Below are positions 46,001 to 55,600 of a stretch of DNA of 64,000 bases, piece by piece. Both the position numbers and the translations under genes were made by a program. Location: the NCBI RefSeq assembly GCF_048007035.1, contig NZ_CP180355.1, positions 2,356,001 to 2,420,000 on the forward strand, read 5' to 3'. Position 1 is the stretch's first letter; every line of letters starts with the position of its first letter. The stretch comes from Imperialibacter sp963977595. Lineage in GTDB: Bacteria > Bacteroidota > Bacteroidia > Cytophagales > Cyclobacteriaceae. The notes below the pieces were generated by a model. It had not been told where the DNA came from, searched no databases, and saw only the letters and a program-made list of their open reading frames with translations.

Positions 46001-49000
46001 ATTTCGCCTCCGATCAACTGCCGGACTGAGTATTCTGCGTCAGCAGTCCCCTTCTCTATGAAGACCCGTTCATTCCCGAACGAAGTTGTTCTGAACCAGA
46101 ACTCAATCGTGAAATCGCCTGCGGGTTCCAATAATGGATTGTCGAACACCTCAACATAATCATCTACGGTAAATGGCAAGGCATTCCCCTGCTTCACCAT
46201 AAACCCGTTGGACACATAGTAAGTGCTCTCTATTCCCCCTCCAAAATCCGTTTTTGCCCGATAAAAATACTGGGTCCCTGCAACGAGTGTCACGCCAATA
46301 TCCACCACTCCTGATATGCCGACACTAATATTTTGACCTGACGGTAAAAATGATCCGAAGGCTGGATCTGTCGATACGTCAACGATGAGATCTACTGCTC
46401 CTGACGGTGCAATCAGGTTGGGGGTAAAACCCGCAGTAGTTACGTTTGTGGCGTTGTAGATCATTGGTGGAGCAACTGTGTTTTTATACAAGGCAACCCT
46501 TCCCCCATTGAAGTCGTCTGTTCCCGTCATCAAAAGGTCGAGGTCACCGTCGTTGTCATAATCACCCCAATCAGCAGTACTATAAAGATAGTTATCAACC
46601 TTTATCCCGGAATTCACATAAGTTCCGGAGTTGTTGATGTAGATAGTTGTTGTTGGGTCATTAGTTTCGCCAGATCCATTGATGACAAGGTCAAGATCTC
46701 CGTCGCCATCATAATCACCCCAAGCAAATTCTCCTTCTGCATTCTCCAGCAGCCCTGCATTACTGTCCACAAAAGAACCAGCATCATTTCTATAGATAAT
46801 TGGGGCGTTGTCGACGCCGGACCCAGAAACAATCAGATCAAGATCTCCATCATTATCATAATCACCCCAGGCTACTTTTCCATAGCTCTTGCCTTGAAGT
46901 CCAGCTACGATATCTGTGAACACTCCATTATCATTTCGATAAATTGTGGTTATTTCGGAAGCGTTGCCAGTCGTATAGCCGCTGCTTACGAGGTCGAGAT
47001 CCCCATCGTTGTCATAGTCACCCCAAGCAACTCCTCCTGTTCGAACACCTGTTAAACCAGCGCTGTGATCGGTAAAAGTACCTGCATCATTTCTATATAT
47101 GGTAGTCGTACTTACATTCGGGGTGACCTGGATTTGACCCTGGACGACTAGATCCAGGTCTCCGTCATTATCAAAGTCTCCCCAATCAGCTTCTGAGAAA
47201 TATACCCCCTGAAATGGCCCACCAGCCACCTCAAATGTTCCGGCATTGTTATTGTAAAGAATGGCAATAGGAAACCCCTCTACATCACCGAAGCCTGTTA
47301 AGAACAAATCAAGGTCGCCATCATTGTCATAATCCCCCCAGTCAGTACTTCCTTCATAAGCTGCACTAAGAGAAGCTCCGATATCTTCAAAAGCAGCTCC
47401 AGAGTTACTGAAGACCTTAGTAATTGCGGCTCCATATCCAAAATCCCAACCGCTCACCACCACGTCTATATATCCATTGCCATCAAAGTCTGCCCAGCTT
47501 GCCGCTCCGTCTACAACTCCCTCTAAGGCAGTTGACTGCTTGATAAATGCACCTTCAAAAGGGCCTGTCTCAATCGTGAAAGACAGCGTATACGGGACGG
47601 CCGACTCCAGAGAAACACCAAGCACACCGTCGGTTATGGTCACTGCTACCTTTTCACCGGCAAAAAAGTCGGTATCCGGATTGATGGTCAAACTAGTAGT
47701 GCCTCCGCCTGAGTAGACTGCAGAATGAAGACCTGATTTGCTCCCCATTACCTGAATATTGGTAGCGTTTAACGTTGTTCCATCAAGCACTGCATCAAAA
47801 TTTATAATGATGTCATCACTCGCAATAATATTTGTTTCATTGATAAATGGGGTCGCTGCAACAACCGCCAGGGGCCGGGGCGACCACAAGTGAACATATA
47901 CTTTTTCCTCAGTGCGGTCGAGCGCAACAATGTCTGCTTTTCCGTCCAAATTGAAATCGGCAGTGGTAAGGGATGCGATGTCCGTTCCGGAAACAACAGT
48001 GGTGCTTAGCGAAAAACTTGCTATGCCATTTCCCAGATAAACTTCAACTTCATCATTTGTTGAATTGGCCATGGCAATATCCAAAATACCATCACCATTA
48101 AAGTCGCCAACAGAAAGGGCCTGTTGGAAGAGCGTAACAGATGTATTGTTTCGTACAAATGACCCATCACCCTGGCCCCGGAATAAACTGACCGATGCAA
48201 AGTTTCTGGTTAAAATGTCGAGGTTGCCGTCATTGTCAAAATCCCCTGTCACCAGCTCTTGTGGCGTACCAGAGGATACATCAAAGAAAGTGGCTCCACT
48301 AAATCCACCCACTCCATCTCCCAGTAATATATGGATTCCGTTGGATGTCTGATTGGCACTCACTATGTCGGCATTCCCGTCATTATTGAAGTCACCGGTA
48401 ACCACATCCAAGGCCTCGCCAGTCACGGCATGCAGCGCTGCACTGGAAAATGTGTCGTCTCCATTGTTTAATAGCACAACAACAGCTTCGGCATCAATGG
48501 TACTAAAAACCAAATCCACATAACCATTATTATCAAAATCAGCTACATCCATATTGGCTGCATTGACTGCCGCCGATGTCAAATCTATGGTCGAACCGCT
48601 TGTAAAAGTGCCATCACCTGCACCATACATAATTTCTATTTGATTGCCCGGATTCAGGTCTGAAGCAGCAATATCAAAAATGCCATCTCCATTAAAATCT
48701 CCGAGAGCCAGACTCGTAATGTCAGTAGCATTGGTTAATACGTAGTCATTAAAACTCTCGAACGTACCTGCACCTGTACCCAGAGCCACACTTAGGTGCC
48801 CATCCTGGGAGTCAAAAGTATTGGCTGTAACAATATCAGCATTTCCGTCGCCATTAAAATCTGCGGATAGAATTTTCTGTGGATAGGTTACCGTTAGCAA
48901 CTGAGTGGATACCGATGAATAATAAGGCGAATAAGTTGGCGAAGCAGTAACGACAAACTGCCTCTCACCAGAAGCCACAGTGTGCAACGAATTAGTTTGC

Positions 49001-49308
49001 AGGCCTGTGATTCCGTTCAAGACTATGATAGGTGAAACAGTAGCTGCCCCTGCGGGTATGTCAAATGTCAGAGTGGTGGCGTTGCCGGACGTCGGCGCAA
49101 CAGCTAAACCTCCGAAGTAGATGGTATTGTTGGAGAATGTCGCATCGAAATTCGCCCCGGAAATAGTTACTGTTGTACCCACCGGACCTGAAGCAGGGGT
49201 AAAAGAAGAAATAACTGCTTGTGAAAAAACCTGTGTAGAAAACAGAAATAGGACACACACTACTAGCAGTGTCCGGCCAGTAGGAAAATAGAACTTCGGT
49301 GAAGGCAT
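40090..49308 (-). CDS. Giant (3072-residue) multi-domain T9SS surface protein
   Basis: Signal peptide (1-30), IPT/TIG domain (31-110), a first FG-GAP/VCBS array (about 146-473, DFNGDGxxDI), an SbsA-type Ig-like domain (476-580) and a second array (593-940, WGDYDNDGDLDL). Next are LamG (1036-1250), FN3 (1256-1343) and a second LamG (1350-1556), then BspA/DUF285 repeats (1656-1890, NWDVSNVTNM) and cadherin-like domains (1923-2250). Paired LRR/Ig modules (2343-2743), two carboxypeptidase-regulatory-like domains and the sorting domain (about 2986-3072, VYPNPADDY) follow. Calcium-binding motifs, LamG and cadherin modules point to adhesion or glycan contact, though no enzyme is seen. The 3' third duplicates the gene at 49683. 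Confidence 0.9.
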   Translation of the reverse strand: MPSPKFYFPTGRTLLVVCVLFLFSTQVFSQAVISSFTPASGPVGTTVTISGANFDATFSNNTIYFGGLAVAPTSGNATTLTFDIPAGAATVSPIIVLNGITGLQTNSLHTVASGERQFVVTASPTYSPYYSSVSTQLLTVTYPQKILSADFNGDGNADIVTANTFDSQDGHLSVALGTGAGTFESFNDYVLTNATDITSLALGDFNGDGIFDIAASDLNPGNQIEIMYGAGDGTFTSGSTIDLTSAAVNAANMDVADFDNNGYVDLVFSTIDAEAVVVLLNNGDDTFSSAALHAVTGEALDVVTGDFNNDGNADIVSANQTSNGIHILLGDGVGGFSGATFFDVSSGTPQELVTGDFDNDGNLDILTRNFASVSLFRGQGDGSFVRNNTSVTLFQQALSVGDFNGDGILDIAMANSTNDEVEVYLGNGIASFSLSTTVVSGTDIASLTTADFNLDGKADIVALDRTEEKVYVHLWSPRPLAVVAATPFINETNIIASDDIIINFDAVLDGTTLNATNIQVMGSKSGLHSAVYSGGGTTSLTINPDTDFFAGEKVAVTITDGVLGVSLESAVPYTLSFTIETGPFEGAFIKQSTALEGVVDGAASWADFDGNGYIDVVVSGWDFGYGAAITKVFSNSGAAFEDIGASLSAAYEGSTDWGDYDNDGDLDLFLTGFGDVEGFPIAILYNNNAGTFEVAGGPFQGVYFSEADWGDFDNDGDLDLVVQGQIQVTPNVSTTTIYRNDAGTFTDHSAGLTGVRTGGVAWGDYDNDGDLDLVSSGYTTGNASEITTIYRNDNGVFTDIVAGLQGKSYGKVAWGDYDNDGDLDLIVSGSGVDNAPIIYRNDAGSFVDSNAGLLENAEGEFAWGDYDGDGDLDLVINGSGETNDPTTTIYINNSGTYVNSGIKVDNYLYSTADWGDYDNDGDLDLLMTGTDDFNGGRVALYKNTVAPPMIYNATNVTTAGFTPNLIAPSGAVDLIVDVSTDPAFGSFLPSGQNISVGISGVVDIGVTLVAGTQYFYRAKTDFGGGIESTYYVSNGFMVKQGNALPFTVDDYVEVFDNPLLEPAGDFTIEFWFRTTSFGNERVFIEKGTADAEYSVRQLIGGEIGLNVNGGNMQTIGTYSDASWHHVAVVYRGNNDGAIYVDGIDDTDVGSIALGTPAYSFGRLNIGDRRFGGSFNIEGSIDEIRIWDDERTLSEINQYKYASLIGSEAGLLAYYRFDETTGLVLPDLSGNGLNGSLTNMVGNEWTTSGVPDPPAPAAPTDLIAYKSTGTEITLEWTDNSIDELAYKVERADDFGFTVNVVEVENTLAVDANSYVFNAGANQGYFFRVTPINGFENAGSESQVEFGTTTAFPGFALNLDGVDDQVIINHQPDLNFVENDFTLEAWVFLTANINETILSKGNGNGGGNPDVLILQVQPDRSLGLEMANSSLTSEWHFSDPGAVPLSSWAHVAVSFNSTTRDVAFFVNGVAAGTANYSIVPSSHGDTNPLFIGKQGFGCNCNFFDGRVDEVKIWNYEKTDFSDRLSRPQGDEPNLIAYYPMDENLGTKLVDRSAKVNNGDLVNGPTFIKSSVGQRPFITTWVTTDGTITVPTTGSGYNYDITWANLTTAFQGDGLITGQTGDYQITGLTNGDTYQIEITGDFPRIYFNNGSEGQEVLKIQSIEQWGDIVWSSMERAFWGCSNLTSGAIDAPDLTNVTNMAIMFGSASSFNGDVTNWDVSNVTNMFVAFEFATSFNQNLSNWDVSSVTSMTGMFSGASSFNNGDAAGVSATPLNWTMGAGVTLSMDNMFKDATSFNQDLSSWDVSGVADMFFMFNNAASFNQDLSLWNVASVTSMANMFTDASSFNQSLGAWDISNVTAMNGMLDNSGLSVANYDNTLIGWAALPIANIIDLGASGLIYCSAASARASLISGYTWTFTGDSQNCPPTIDTNTGIALNEGANHIIQLSELSGSDPDVPAATTLVYNLISSPVFGSVQLSGSATTSFSQQNLINGTVSYQHDGSENFIDGFAFTLTDGSNTTTTVSVNITIVPVNDLPTFTFFTNAITTALEDTEVQTTLAQLLAQGNETDVDGTVMGFKVTAVTSGSLKIGASAGIATPFVATTNDVIDATNNAYWTPEGNVNGPGIGAMELLAVDDGGGVSATAGVIASVNVTAVNDAPVFVEQSFTTVENDAAFEAQLVFSDVDSDPLSFFIASGNTGGTFAVDPSTGLITVAQVVGLDYETTPEFQLNVGVTDAVDSVVAIITIQLTDEPEAPVALAGSNVTTFGFTAYWNQLSGVDGYRLEVATDALFTTRLTGFDPKEQTDTTVIVTGLYHASSYYYRLKAFAGTAETAYSNTIEVKTLHSAELTSDSTALVKIYDEMGGAGWTNSANWKAAQLRGWSGVVVENSRVTAVNLASNNVTGAFPTLTGTELNALIQLDLANNQITTVPANANLAALQVLDLSSNQLDFGSLEQFAGVTTFSYSPQADLFTAVDLLQERGEPLSIDRTSAGASNQYQWYKNGTAIDGATGPVYTIAFPTFAEEGSYTAQVSNTQLPNLTLTTLPITLRVSSLERDRLILTELYNLTGGDSWNNNTNWNTADIASWFGITVANDRVTGITLPSNNLVGELPLRLGDMRRLTAIDISNNEVSSLPALTNIIELTTFNVSNNRLQFDDLEPNVGIASINYAPQKLTGQARDEKIAVNTAVTVEVPVGGTANSYQWYRNGSPIAAGTSSTYQLGPIRYENMGSYELEITSSKVAGLTLRSEVQRVLGTAMITGSIIDLNNASVANANGALLGVKTGAYDTTGFYTSSDNGVLTINDVVLGDYLLYGEQDKQVYIPSYYRSTIDWVFADLIQLRDNIGDLVLTMVNVPRELTPADGDNTFKGLFESDFGDTGGKVLDRSRVQGAGVSVSRSRFRAKDNEDDYELIAYVQTDETGQFEMNNLPDGDYRVNIQYPGIPMDPTSFIDFQLGGGSGVEQNSIRINALATPTKIVVTKVEETGIYLDYFKGLVVYPNPADDYITIRYEKLVKGNVFAELTDLTGRAIMSKEVRPGTNQQTVFDLTDVKNGLYILRFFDKHRNGIEIASFRLILKK
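40279..43355 (-). repeat. 3.08-kb segmental duplication, copy 1
   Basis: Matches 49872-52948 at a constant offset of 9593 bp with no gap. By eye I count about 20 differences in the 3077 bp. About a dozen are clustered in 42091-42190; others are at the left end (40293-40309), near 42356 and in 43137-43175. The block covers the cadherin-like, FN3, LRR, Ig and regulatory-like domains and stops inside the sorting domain. Confidence 0.92.
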
Positions 49309-49682
49309 AGTAAACCCGGGAAGAAATAAAAAAACCTGAACGAATGAAGTTGGCTAGGTGCTCAATTTGAGCCCTTTCAAAAGAAATTATACAATAGCTG
49401 GGGCAAGCAAAGGCTCTTAAAACAGCAAAGGGAACAGTTTCCAGACTGCTTCTGTTGTAAACATAACTTCAAATGATAAAAAAAACTATTTAAGAGCCCA
49501 TCCTTGATGAAAAGTTTTTAAACGGTTGTATGGCACCACTTCCGCTCCATTTGGCACAGGTTCGGGCAAAATGTCGCTAAATGGCTATTGTCCATGGCAT
49601 TTGCTTCATCAAAGTGCCTATTATACGATAGCGTCCGTCGTAGATGTCATCGTATTGGCTTTGATGCCTGTAGGGGGTTTGT
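49309..49682. other. 374-bp gap between two giant genes, with dyad elements
   Basis: No coding frame of note. A perfect 10-bp inverted repeat, GGCTCTTAAA (49412-49421) and TTTAAGAGCC (49489-49498), encloses 67 nt. The palindrome GCTCAATTTGAGC (49360-49372) lies about 52 bp before the ATG at 49308. No TAnnTTTG box was found. Together with the spacing this suggests that the gene at 40090 has its own regulated promoter. Confidence 0.5.
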
Positions 49683-52600
49683 TTACTTACTTATCCAGAT
49701 CTTGAATGAGGTGATGTTGACTCCTTTGTTCTCAAGGTCGTGGAAACGAAGGATATACATCCCGTTTCTTAATTCGGTTACGTCCAACGTAATGCCCTCG
49801 TTCCCTCCGGTGTTTAGCATCTTGCTGCGCAAAGTCTGGCCCGTCATGTCTATCAGCTCTGCTTCAACCCTGCCCTTTACAAGCTTTTCGTACCTGATCG
49901 TGATATAGTCATCCGCTGGATTCGGATACACCACCAGCCCCTTGAAGTAATCCAGATAGATGCCTGTCTCTTCCACCTTGGTCACCACAATCTTAGTTGG
50001 CGTAGCCAACGCATTGATACGGATGCTGTTCTGCTCAACACCACTGCCACCCCCCAACTGAAAGTCGATAAACGATGTAGGATCCATCGGAATACCCGGA
50101 TACTGAATGTTGACACGGTAGTCTCCATCAGGCAGGTTGTTCATCTCAAACTGACCCGTTTCATCTGTCTGAACATAGGCGATCAGCTCATAGTCATCTT
50201 CATTGTCCTTAGCTCTGAACCGTGACCGGCTCACACTAACGCCTGCTCCCTGCACACGGCTGCGGTCAAGCACCTTGCCTCCAGTGTCCCCAAAGTCTGA
50301 TTCAAAAAGACCTTTGAACGTGTTGTCTCCATCTGCTGGCGTCAATTCCCTCGGTACGTTAACCATCGTCAACACCAGGTCGCCAATATTGTCTCTTAGC
50401 TGGATCAGATCAGCAAACACCCAGTCGATCGTGCTGCGGTAGTAACTCGGGATGTATACTTGTTTGTCCTGCTCGCCGTACAATAGATAGTCTCCCAGTA
50501 CCACATCGTTGATTGTAAGCACACCATTGTCGCTACTTGTGTAAAAACCTGTCGTATCATAGGCACCTGTCTTTACTCCCAGCAATGCACCATTTGCATT
50601 GGCAACACTAGCGTTGTTCAGGTCGATAATGCTGCCTGTTATCATGGCCGTGCCCAGCACTCTTTGTACTTCGCTTCGCAAGGTCAGCCCTGCCACTTTG
50701 CTGCTGGTTATCTCCAGCTCGTAGCTTCCCATGTTCTCATACCTTATCGGGCCCAGTTGATAGGTGCTGCTGGTTCCTGCTGCTATCGGTGAGCCATTGC
50801 GGTACCACTGGTAGCTATTGGCTGTACCACCAACGGGTACCTCTACTGTTACTGCTGTGTTCACAGCTATCTTTTCGTCTCTCGCCTGGCCGGTCAGTTT
50901 CTGAGGGGCGTAGTTGATACTGGCAATACCTACGTTGGGCTCCAAGTCGTCAAACTGTAGCCGGTTGTTGCTCACATTAAAGGTGGTGAGCTCTATGATG
51001 TTAGTCAGAGCTGGTAAGCTGCTTACCTCATTGTTGGAGATATCGATAGCTGTCAGCCTTCGCATGTCACCGAGACGTAGTGGCAATTCACCTACCAGAT
51101 TGTTGGACGGAAGGGTTATGCCTGTAACACGGTCGTTCGCTACTGTGATCCCAAACCAGCTCGCTATGTCAGCTGTGTTCCAGTTTGTATTATTATTCCA
51201 GCTATCGCCCCCCGTTAGGTTATAAAGCTCGGTCAATATAAGCCTGTCCCGTTCCAATGAGCTTACCCGAAGTGTTATTGGAAGCGTGGTCAACGTAAGG
51301 TTGGGCAGCTGGGTGTTGCTAACCTGAGCTGTATAGCTTCCTTCCTCAGCAAATGTTGGAAAGGCTATCGTGTACACCGGCCCGGTAGCACCATCGATGG
51401 CTGTTCCGTTTTTATACCACTGATACTGGTTTGAAGCCCCCGCACTTGTCCGGTCAATGGATAAAGGCTCTCCTCGCTCCTGAAGCAGGTCAACTGCGGT
51501 AAACAAGTCCGCTTGCGGTGAGTAGCTAAACGTCGTTACTCCTGCAAACTGCTCCAGGGAGCCAAAGTCCAGTTGATTGGAAGACAGATCCAATACTTGC
51601 AGTGCTGCCAGGTTAGCATTGGCTGGCACCGTGGTGATTTGGTTATTGGCCAAGTCGAGTTGTATTAAAGCATTTAGCTCGGTACCTGTCAGCGTTGGGA
51701 AAGCGCCCGTAACGTTGTTGGAGGGAAGGTTCAGGGCCGTCACCCGGCTGTTCTCAACAACAACGCTCGACCAACCTCTCACCTGGGCTGCTTTCCAGTT
51801 TGCTGAATTTGTCCAGCCTGCACCGCCCATTTCATCGTAGATCTTCACCAAAGCTGTGGAGTCAGATGTTAGCTCTGCGGAATGGAGCGTTTTTACTTCT
51901 ATGGTATTTGAGTAGGCCGTTTCAGCTGTTCCTGCAAAGGCCTTCAATCGGTAGTAGTAGCTACTTGCATGGTACAGGCCAGTTACAATAACTGTTGTAT
52001 CAGTCTGTTCCTTTGGATCAAAACCAGTCAACCTGGTCGTAAAAAGGGCGTCGGTAGCTACTTCAAGGCGGTAGCCGTCAACCCCTGACAATTGATTCCA
52101 ATAGGCGGTAAAGCCAAAGGTCGTCACATTGCTGCCAGCCAGAGCAACGGGGGCCTCAGGCTCATCAGTAAGCTGGATAGTAATTATGGCAACCACTGAA
52201 TCCACCGCATCGGTCACGCCAACATTGAGCTGAAATTCAGGAGTCGTTTCATAGTCTAAACCCACTACCTGAGCTACTGTAATTAAACCAGTGCTGGGGT
52301 CAACAGCAAAAGTACCGCCTGTATTGCCACTCGCTATAAAGAAGCTCAATGGATCCGAATCCACATCACTAAATACCAGCTGCGCCTCAAAGGCTGCATC
52401 ATTCTCAACAGTTGTAAAACTTTGCTCCACAAACACCGGAGCATCATTCACTGCTGTAACATTTACACTGGCGATCACTCCTGCAGTAGCCGATACTCCA
52501 CCACCATCGTCGACGGCCAATAACTCCATTGCTCCTATACCTGGTCCGTTTACATTTCCCTCCGGCGTCCAATAGGCATTATTTGTTGCATCGATAACAT

Positions 52601-55600
52601 CATTAGTGGTAGCTACAAACGGGGTAGCAATGCCTGCGCTTGCTCCAATTTTCAAGCTACCGCTGGTAACGGCTGTTACTTTGAATCCCATCACAGTGCC
52701 GTCTACGTCGGTTTCGTTTCCCTGGGCTAGCAATTGCGCCAGTGTAATCTGCACTTCTGTGTCTTCAAGGGTAGTGGTAATTGCGTTGGTGAAAAACGTA
52801 AATGTCGGCAAGTCGTTGACCGGGACGATGGTAATATTAACCGAGACTGTAGTTGTGGTGTTGGATCCATCGGTAAGTGTGAAAGCAAAGCCGTCAATAA
52901 AGTTTTCACTTCCATCGTGCTGATAGCTTACGGTGCCGTTAATCAAATCTTGTTGTGTGAATGATGTGGTTAGAAGCCCACTTAACAGTACCTGACCAAA
53001 TGATGCAGAAGTACTAATATTATAAACCAGGCTGGACGCCGGAGGTAAATCGGCGTCACTACCGCTTAGCTCGGTCAATTGGATGGTGTGTGTAGCGCCT
53101 TCGTTGACGGTAATGCCTGTATTGGTATCTACCAAAGGAGGGTTAACGCCCGGTGGTAAAACAGTCAGCGGGTCGCTGGAAATGCTTACTCCTGACATCG
53201 CTCCAAACACAGGCGTAAAGCTTCCGTTGTCCAAAGAAAAGGTGATGGGTGAAACAGTACCCGATGCTGCCGCTTGAGCATCGGCCAAAAAGAAAAAGTA
53301 TTTACCTGCTCCGCTGTAAATGTTCTCGGTAAGTCCATTAAAGGCGGCGTACGATCCGTTCAATTCGCTCGGGAAATAAGTATTATCGACAGGCGTATCA
53401 GGCGCATCATCGTCAGAAACCACCAACCTGAAATTTTCCAGTTCAGCCAAGGGGTCGGCAGAGAAATTAAGTGTGACTCCGCTGAATTCACCATACGGGT
53501 CTGCCTCTACAAATACCTCCACGAGCACTATATCCTGCTGTCCGGCGGTGGCTGTTATCTCGCCACCTGTTTCGTTTACCAGCGTGACATAATAGTTAGG
53601 GTTTGCCGTGAAGGCCAACTCGGTGCTAGCGTAGGAAAACGCCGCCACTGTACCGTTGCTAAAAGTCAAGCCGGTTTCGTCCATGCTAAAGGTAATCGCT
53701 GGACTTGAAGGCGTAGCGTCATCGGCCACGTCAGCTACCAAATAAAAATAATGGTCGCCAATGCTCAGCGCATAAGAAAGACTGAAAAAAGAAACGTCAA
53801 ACATCGAAAAAGACGGGGTTCCACTTACGAGGTCTTCCTCAAGATGAACGTAGTTCCAATCGGGTGAATGAAACAACCGGTAATTTCCAAGCGACTGCGC
53901 CAAGTCAGTGTTGGTAGTGAACGTGACACTATTCAACGTGGTGGCCTCGGTAATGTTGATCGAAATTCCCGCTACCACGATATTGGGCTTGTTGGCCAGC
54001 ACGGGAGATGGTTCCACTTCAATATTGGATTCCGTAACAACGAAAGGGCCTCCAGCTACCTGCAACTCGTAGGCTCCCGCATCAGGGACGCTACCAGACA
54101 CCCTTGGGTTCCCCGCCAAATCAAGAGGCAAAATCTCGACCGTGACATTATCTCCATCGATATCCAGATCGTCGAAAGGTAACAAAAGCACATCTCCAAA
54201 ATCCTGAGCTGATGAACCCTCCATTATTGTCAAATCACCCGTGCCAATATTCGTGAACAATGGATCTCCCGTCCCGACATTAGACTCCATGATCGAGCCA
54301 GAAAAACCAGCGTAGTCAGTGATATTCCAGGCATCTATGATCGAGTTGGACACACTCAGGTTGGATCCGTCATCCACGATATTGATCTGGCTTCCAACAT
54401 TTGCCCAAAAAATGCTGTTGGCAATGGTTGCGCTCGAATAAAAGCCTCCTGAAGATCGTATGGCAACACCGTCGCTGCTGGAGGAAGTAGTAAAAGTAGT
54501 TTGACTCAACTCCAGGTCATGGTCTGCAGAAGTGGAGCTGAAAAGGATACCCGCTCCGGGGTTTCCATAGTTATTATAAAACCTGCCATTGGTGATTGAC
54601 ACATCGGAATCGACTGCCTCCAAGGCTCCACCGTTTAAGCCGAATGCACTGTTAGTGTCAAAATCAACATTTACTGCCGTTAGTAATGAGCTGTTAGAAA
54701 GATAAATACCACCTGACTCCCAGGCAGTGTTGTCTGCGAATCTGGTATTAGTGATTATCAAAACCGCATTATCAGCATAAATAGCACCGCCTGTGCCAAA
54801 ATTGATGACAGCATTCGAGACAAAATTCGATTTGTCAATGGTTACTATGCCTCCGTTGACGTATAAACCAGCACCGAAGTCGTTTTGGTTAAGCTGAATA
54901 GTCAGATTGGCCAAAACCGGTTCCGCACCACCCTCTATTTTGATGCCGCCTCCATAATTATCGGTGCCGTATTCACCGTTTCCTCCGCTAATTGTAAAGC
55001 CGTCCAAACGAGCGTTATTACTCGATCCTGCAATGTAAACAACGAGGTAACTGTTAAGAAAATTGGGAGAGTCCCCCTCCAGAATAGTGATGTTAGAAAC
55101 CACATCCCTTTGCGAAAGATCAGTCTCCGTTCCGCTGAATCCTCCATACAGCGATACTCCCGAAGGTATAACGAACGAAACTGAAGGGTCGTCGCCACTA
55201 GGATAATAAGTGCCTGCAGCCACCCAAATCTCTGTCCCAACAGTGGCTGCCGCAAGTGCATCCTGAAGGTCATTAAAGGCATCGGCCCACGACGTACCAT
55301 CGTTATTTCCCGATGCGTTGCTGTCGACATAAAGAAATGGCACTGGATCCGGGCCGCCCTGGTGCTCAAATGCACCAGCATCTACCGAGGAACCATAGTA
55401 CCTTGGGTTTTTTGCCAAATCCAGGGGGGCGTATTCCAAATAATCAGCGTCCTGGTCTTCATCGAAAATATCGATATAAAATGGCTGCTCAAGCGCAATA
55501 TTGTTACCTATGTCAATCGCCGCAGAAGCAAGCAATAGACGGTAATCTCCATTGGCCGAATTAACAAACAGTGGGTCGAAATTATTGACATTGTTTGCTG

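Noticed and set aside
49588..49908. Plus-strand 106-codon open frame in the gap between giant genes
   Set aside because: It overlaps the conserved 3' end of the minus-strand gene, has no family features and no RBS; the part over the sorting domain is a shadow frame.
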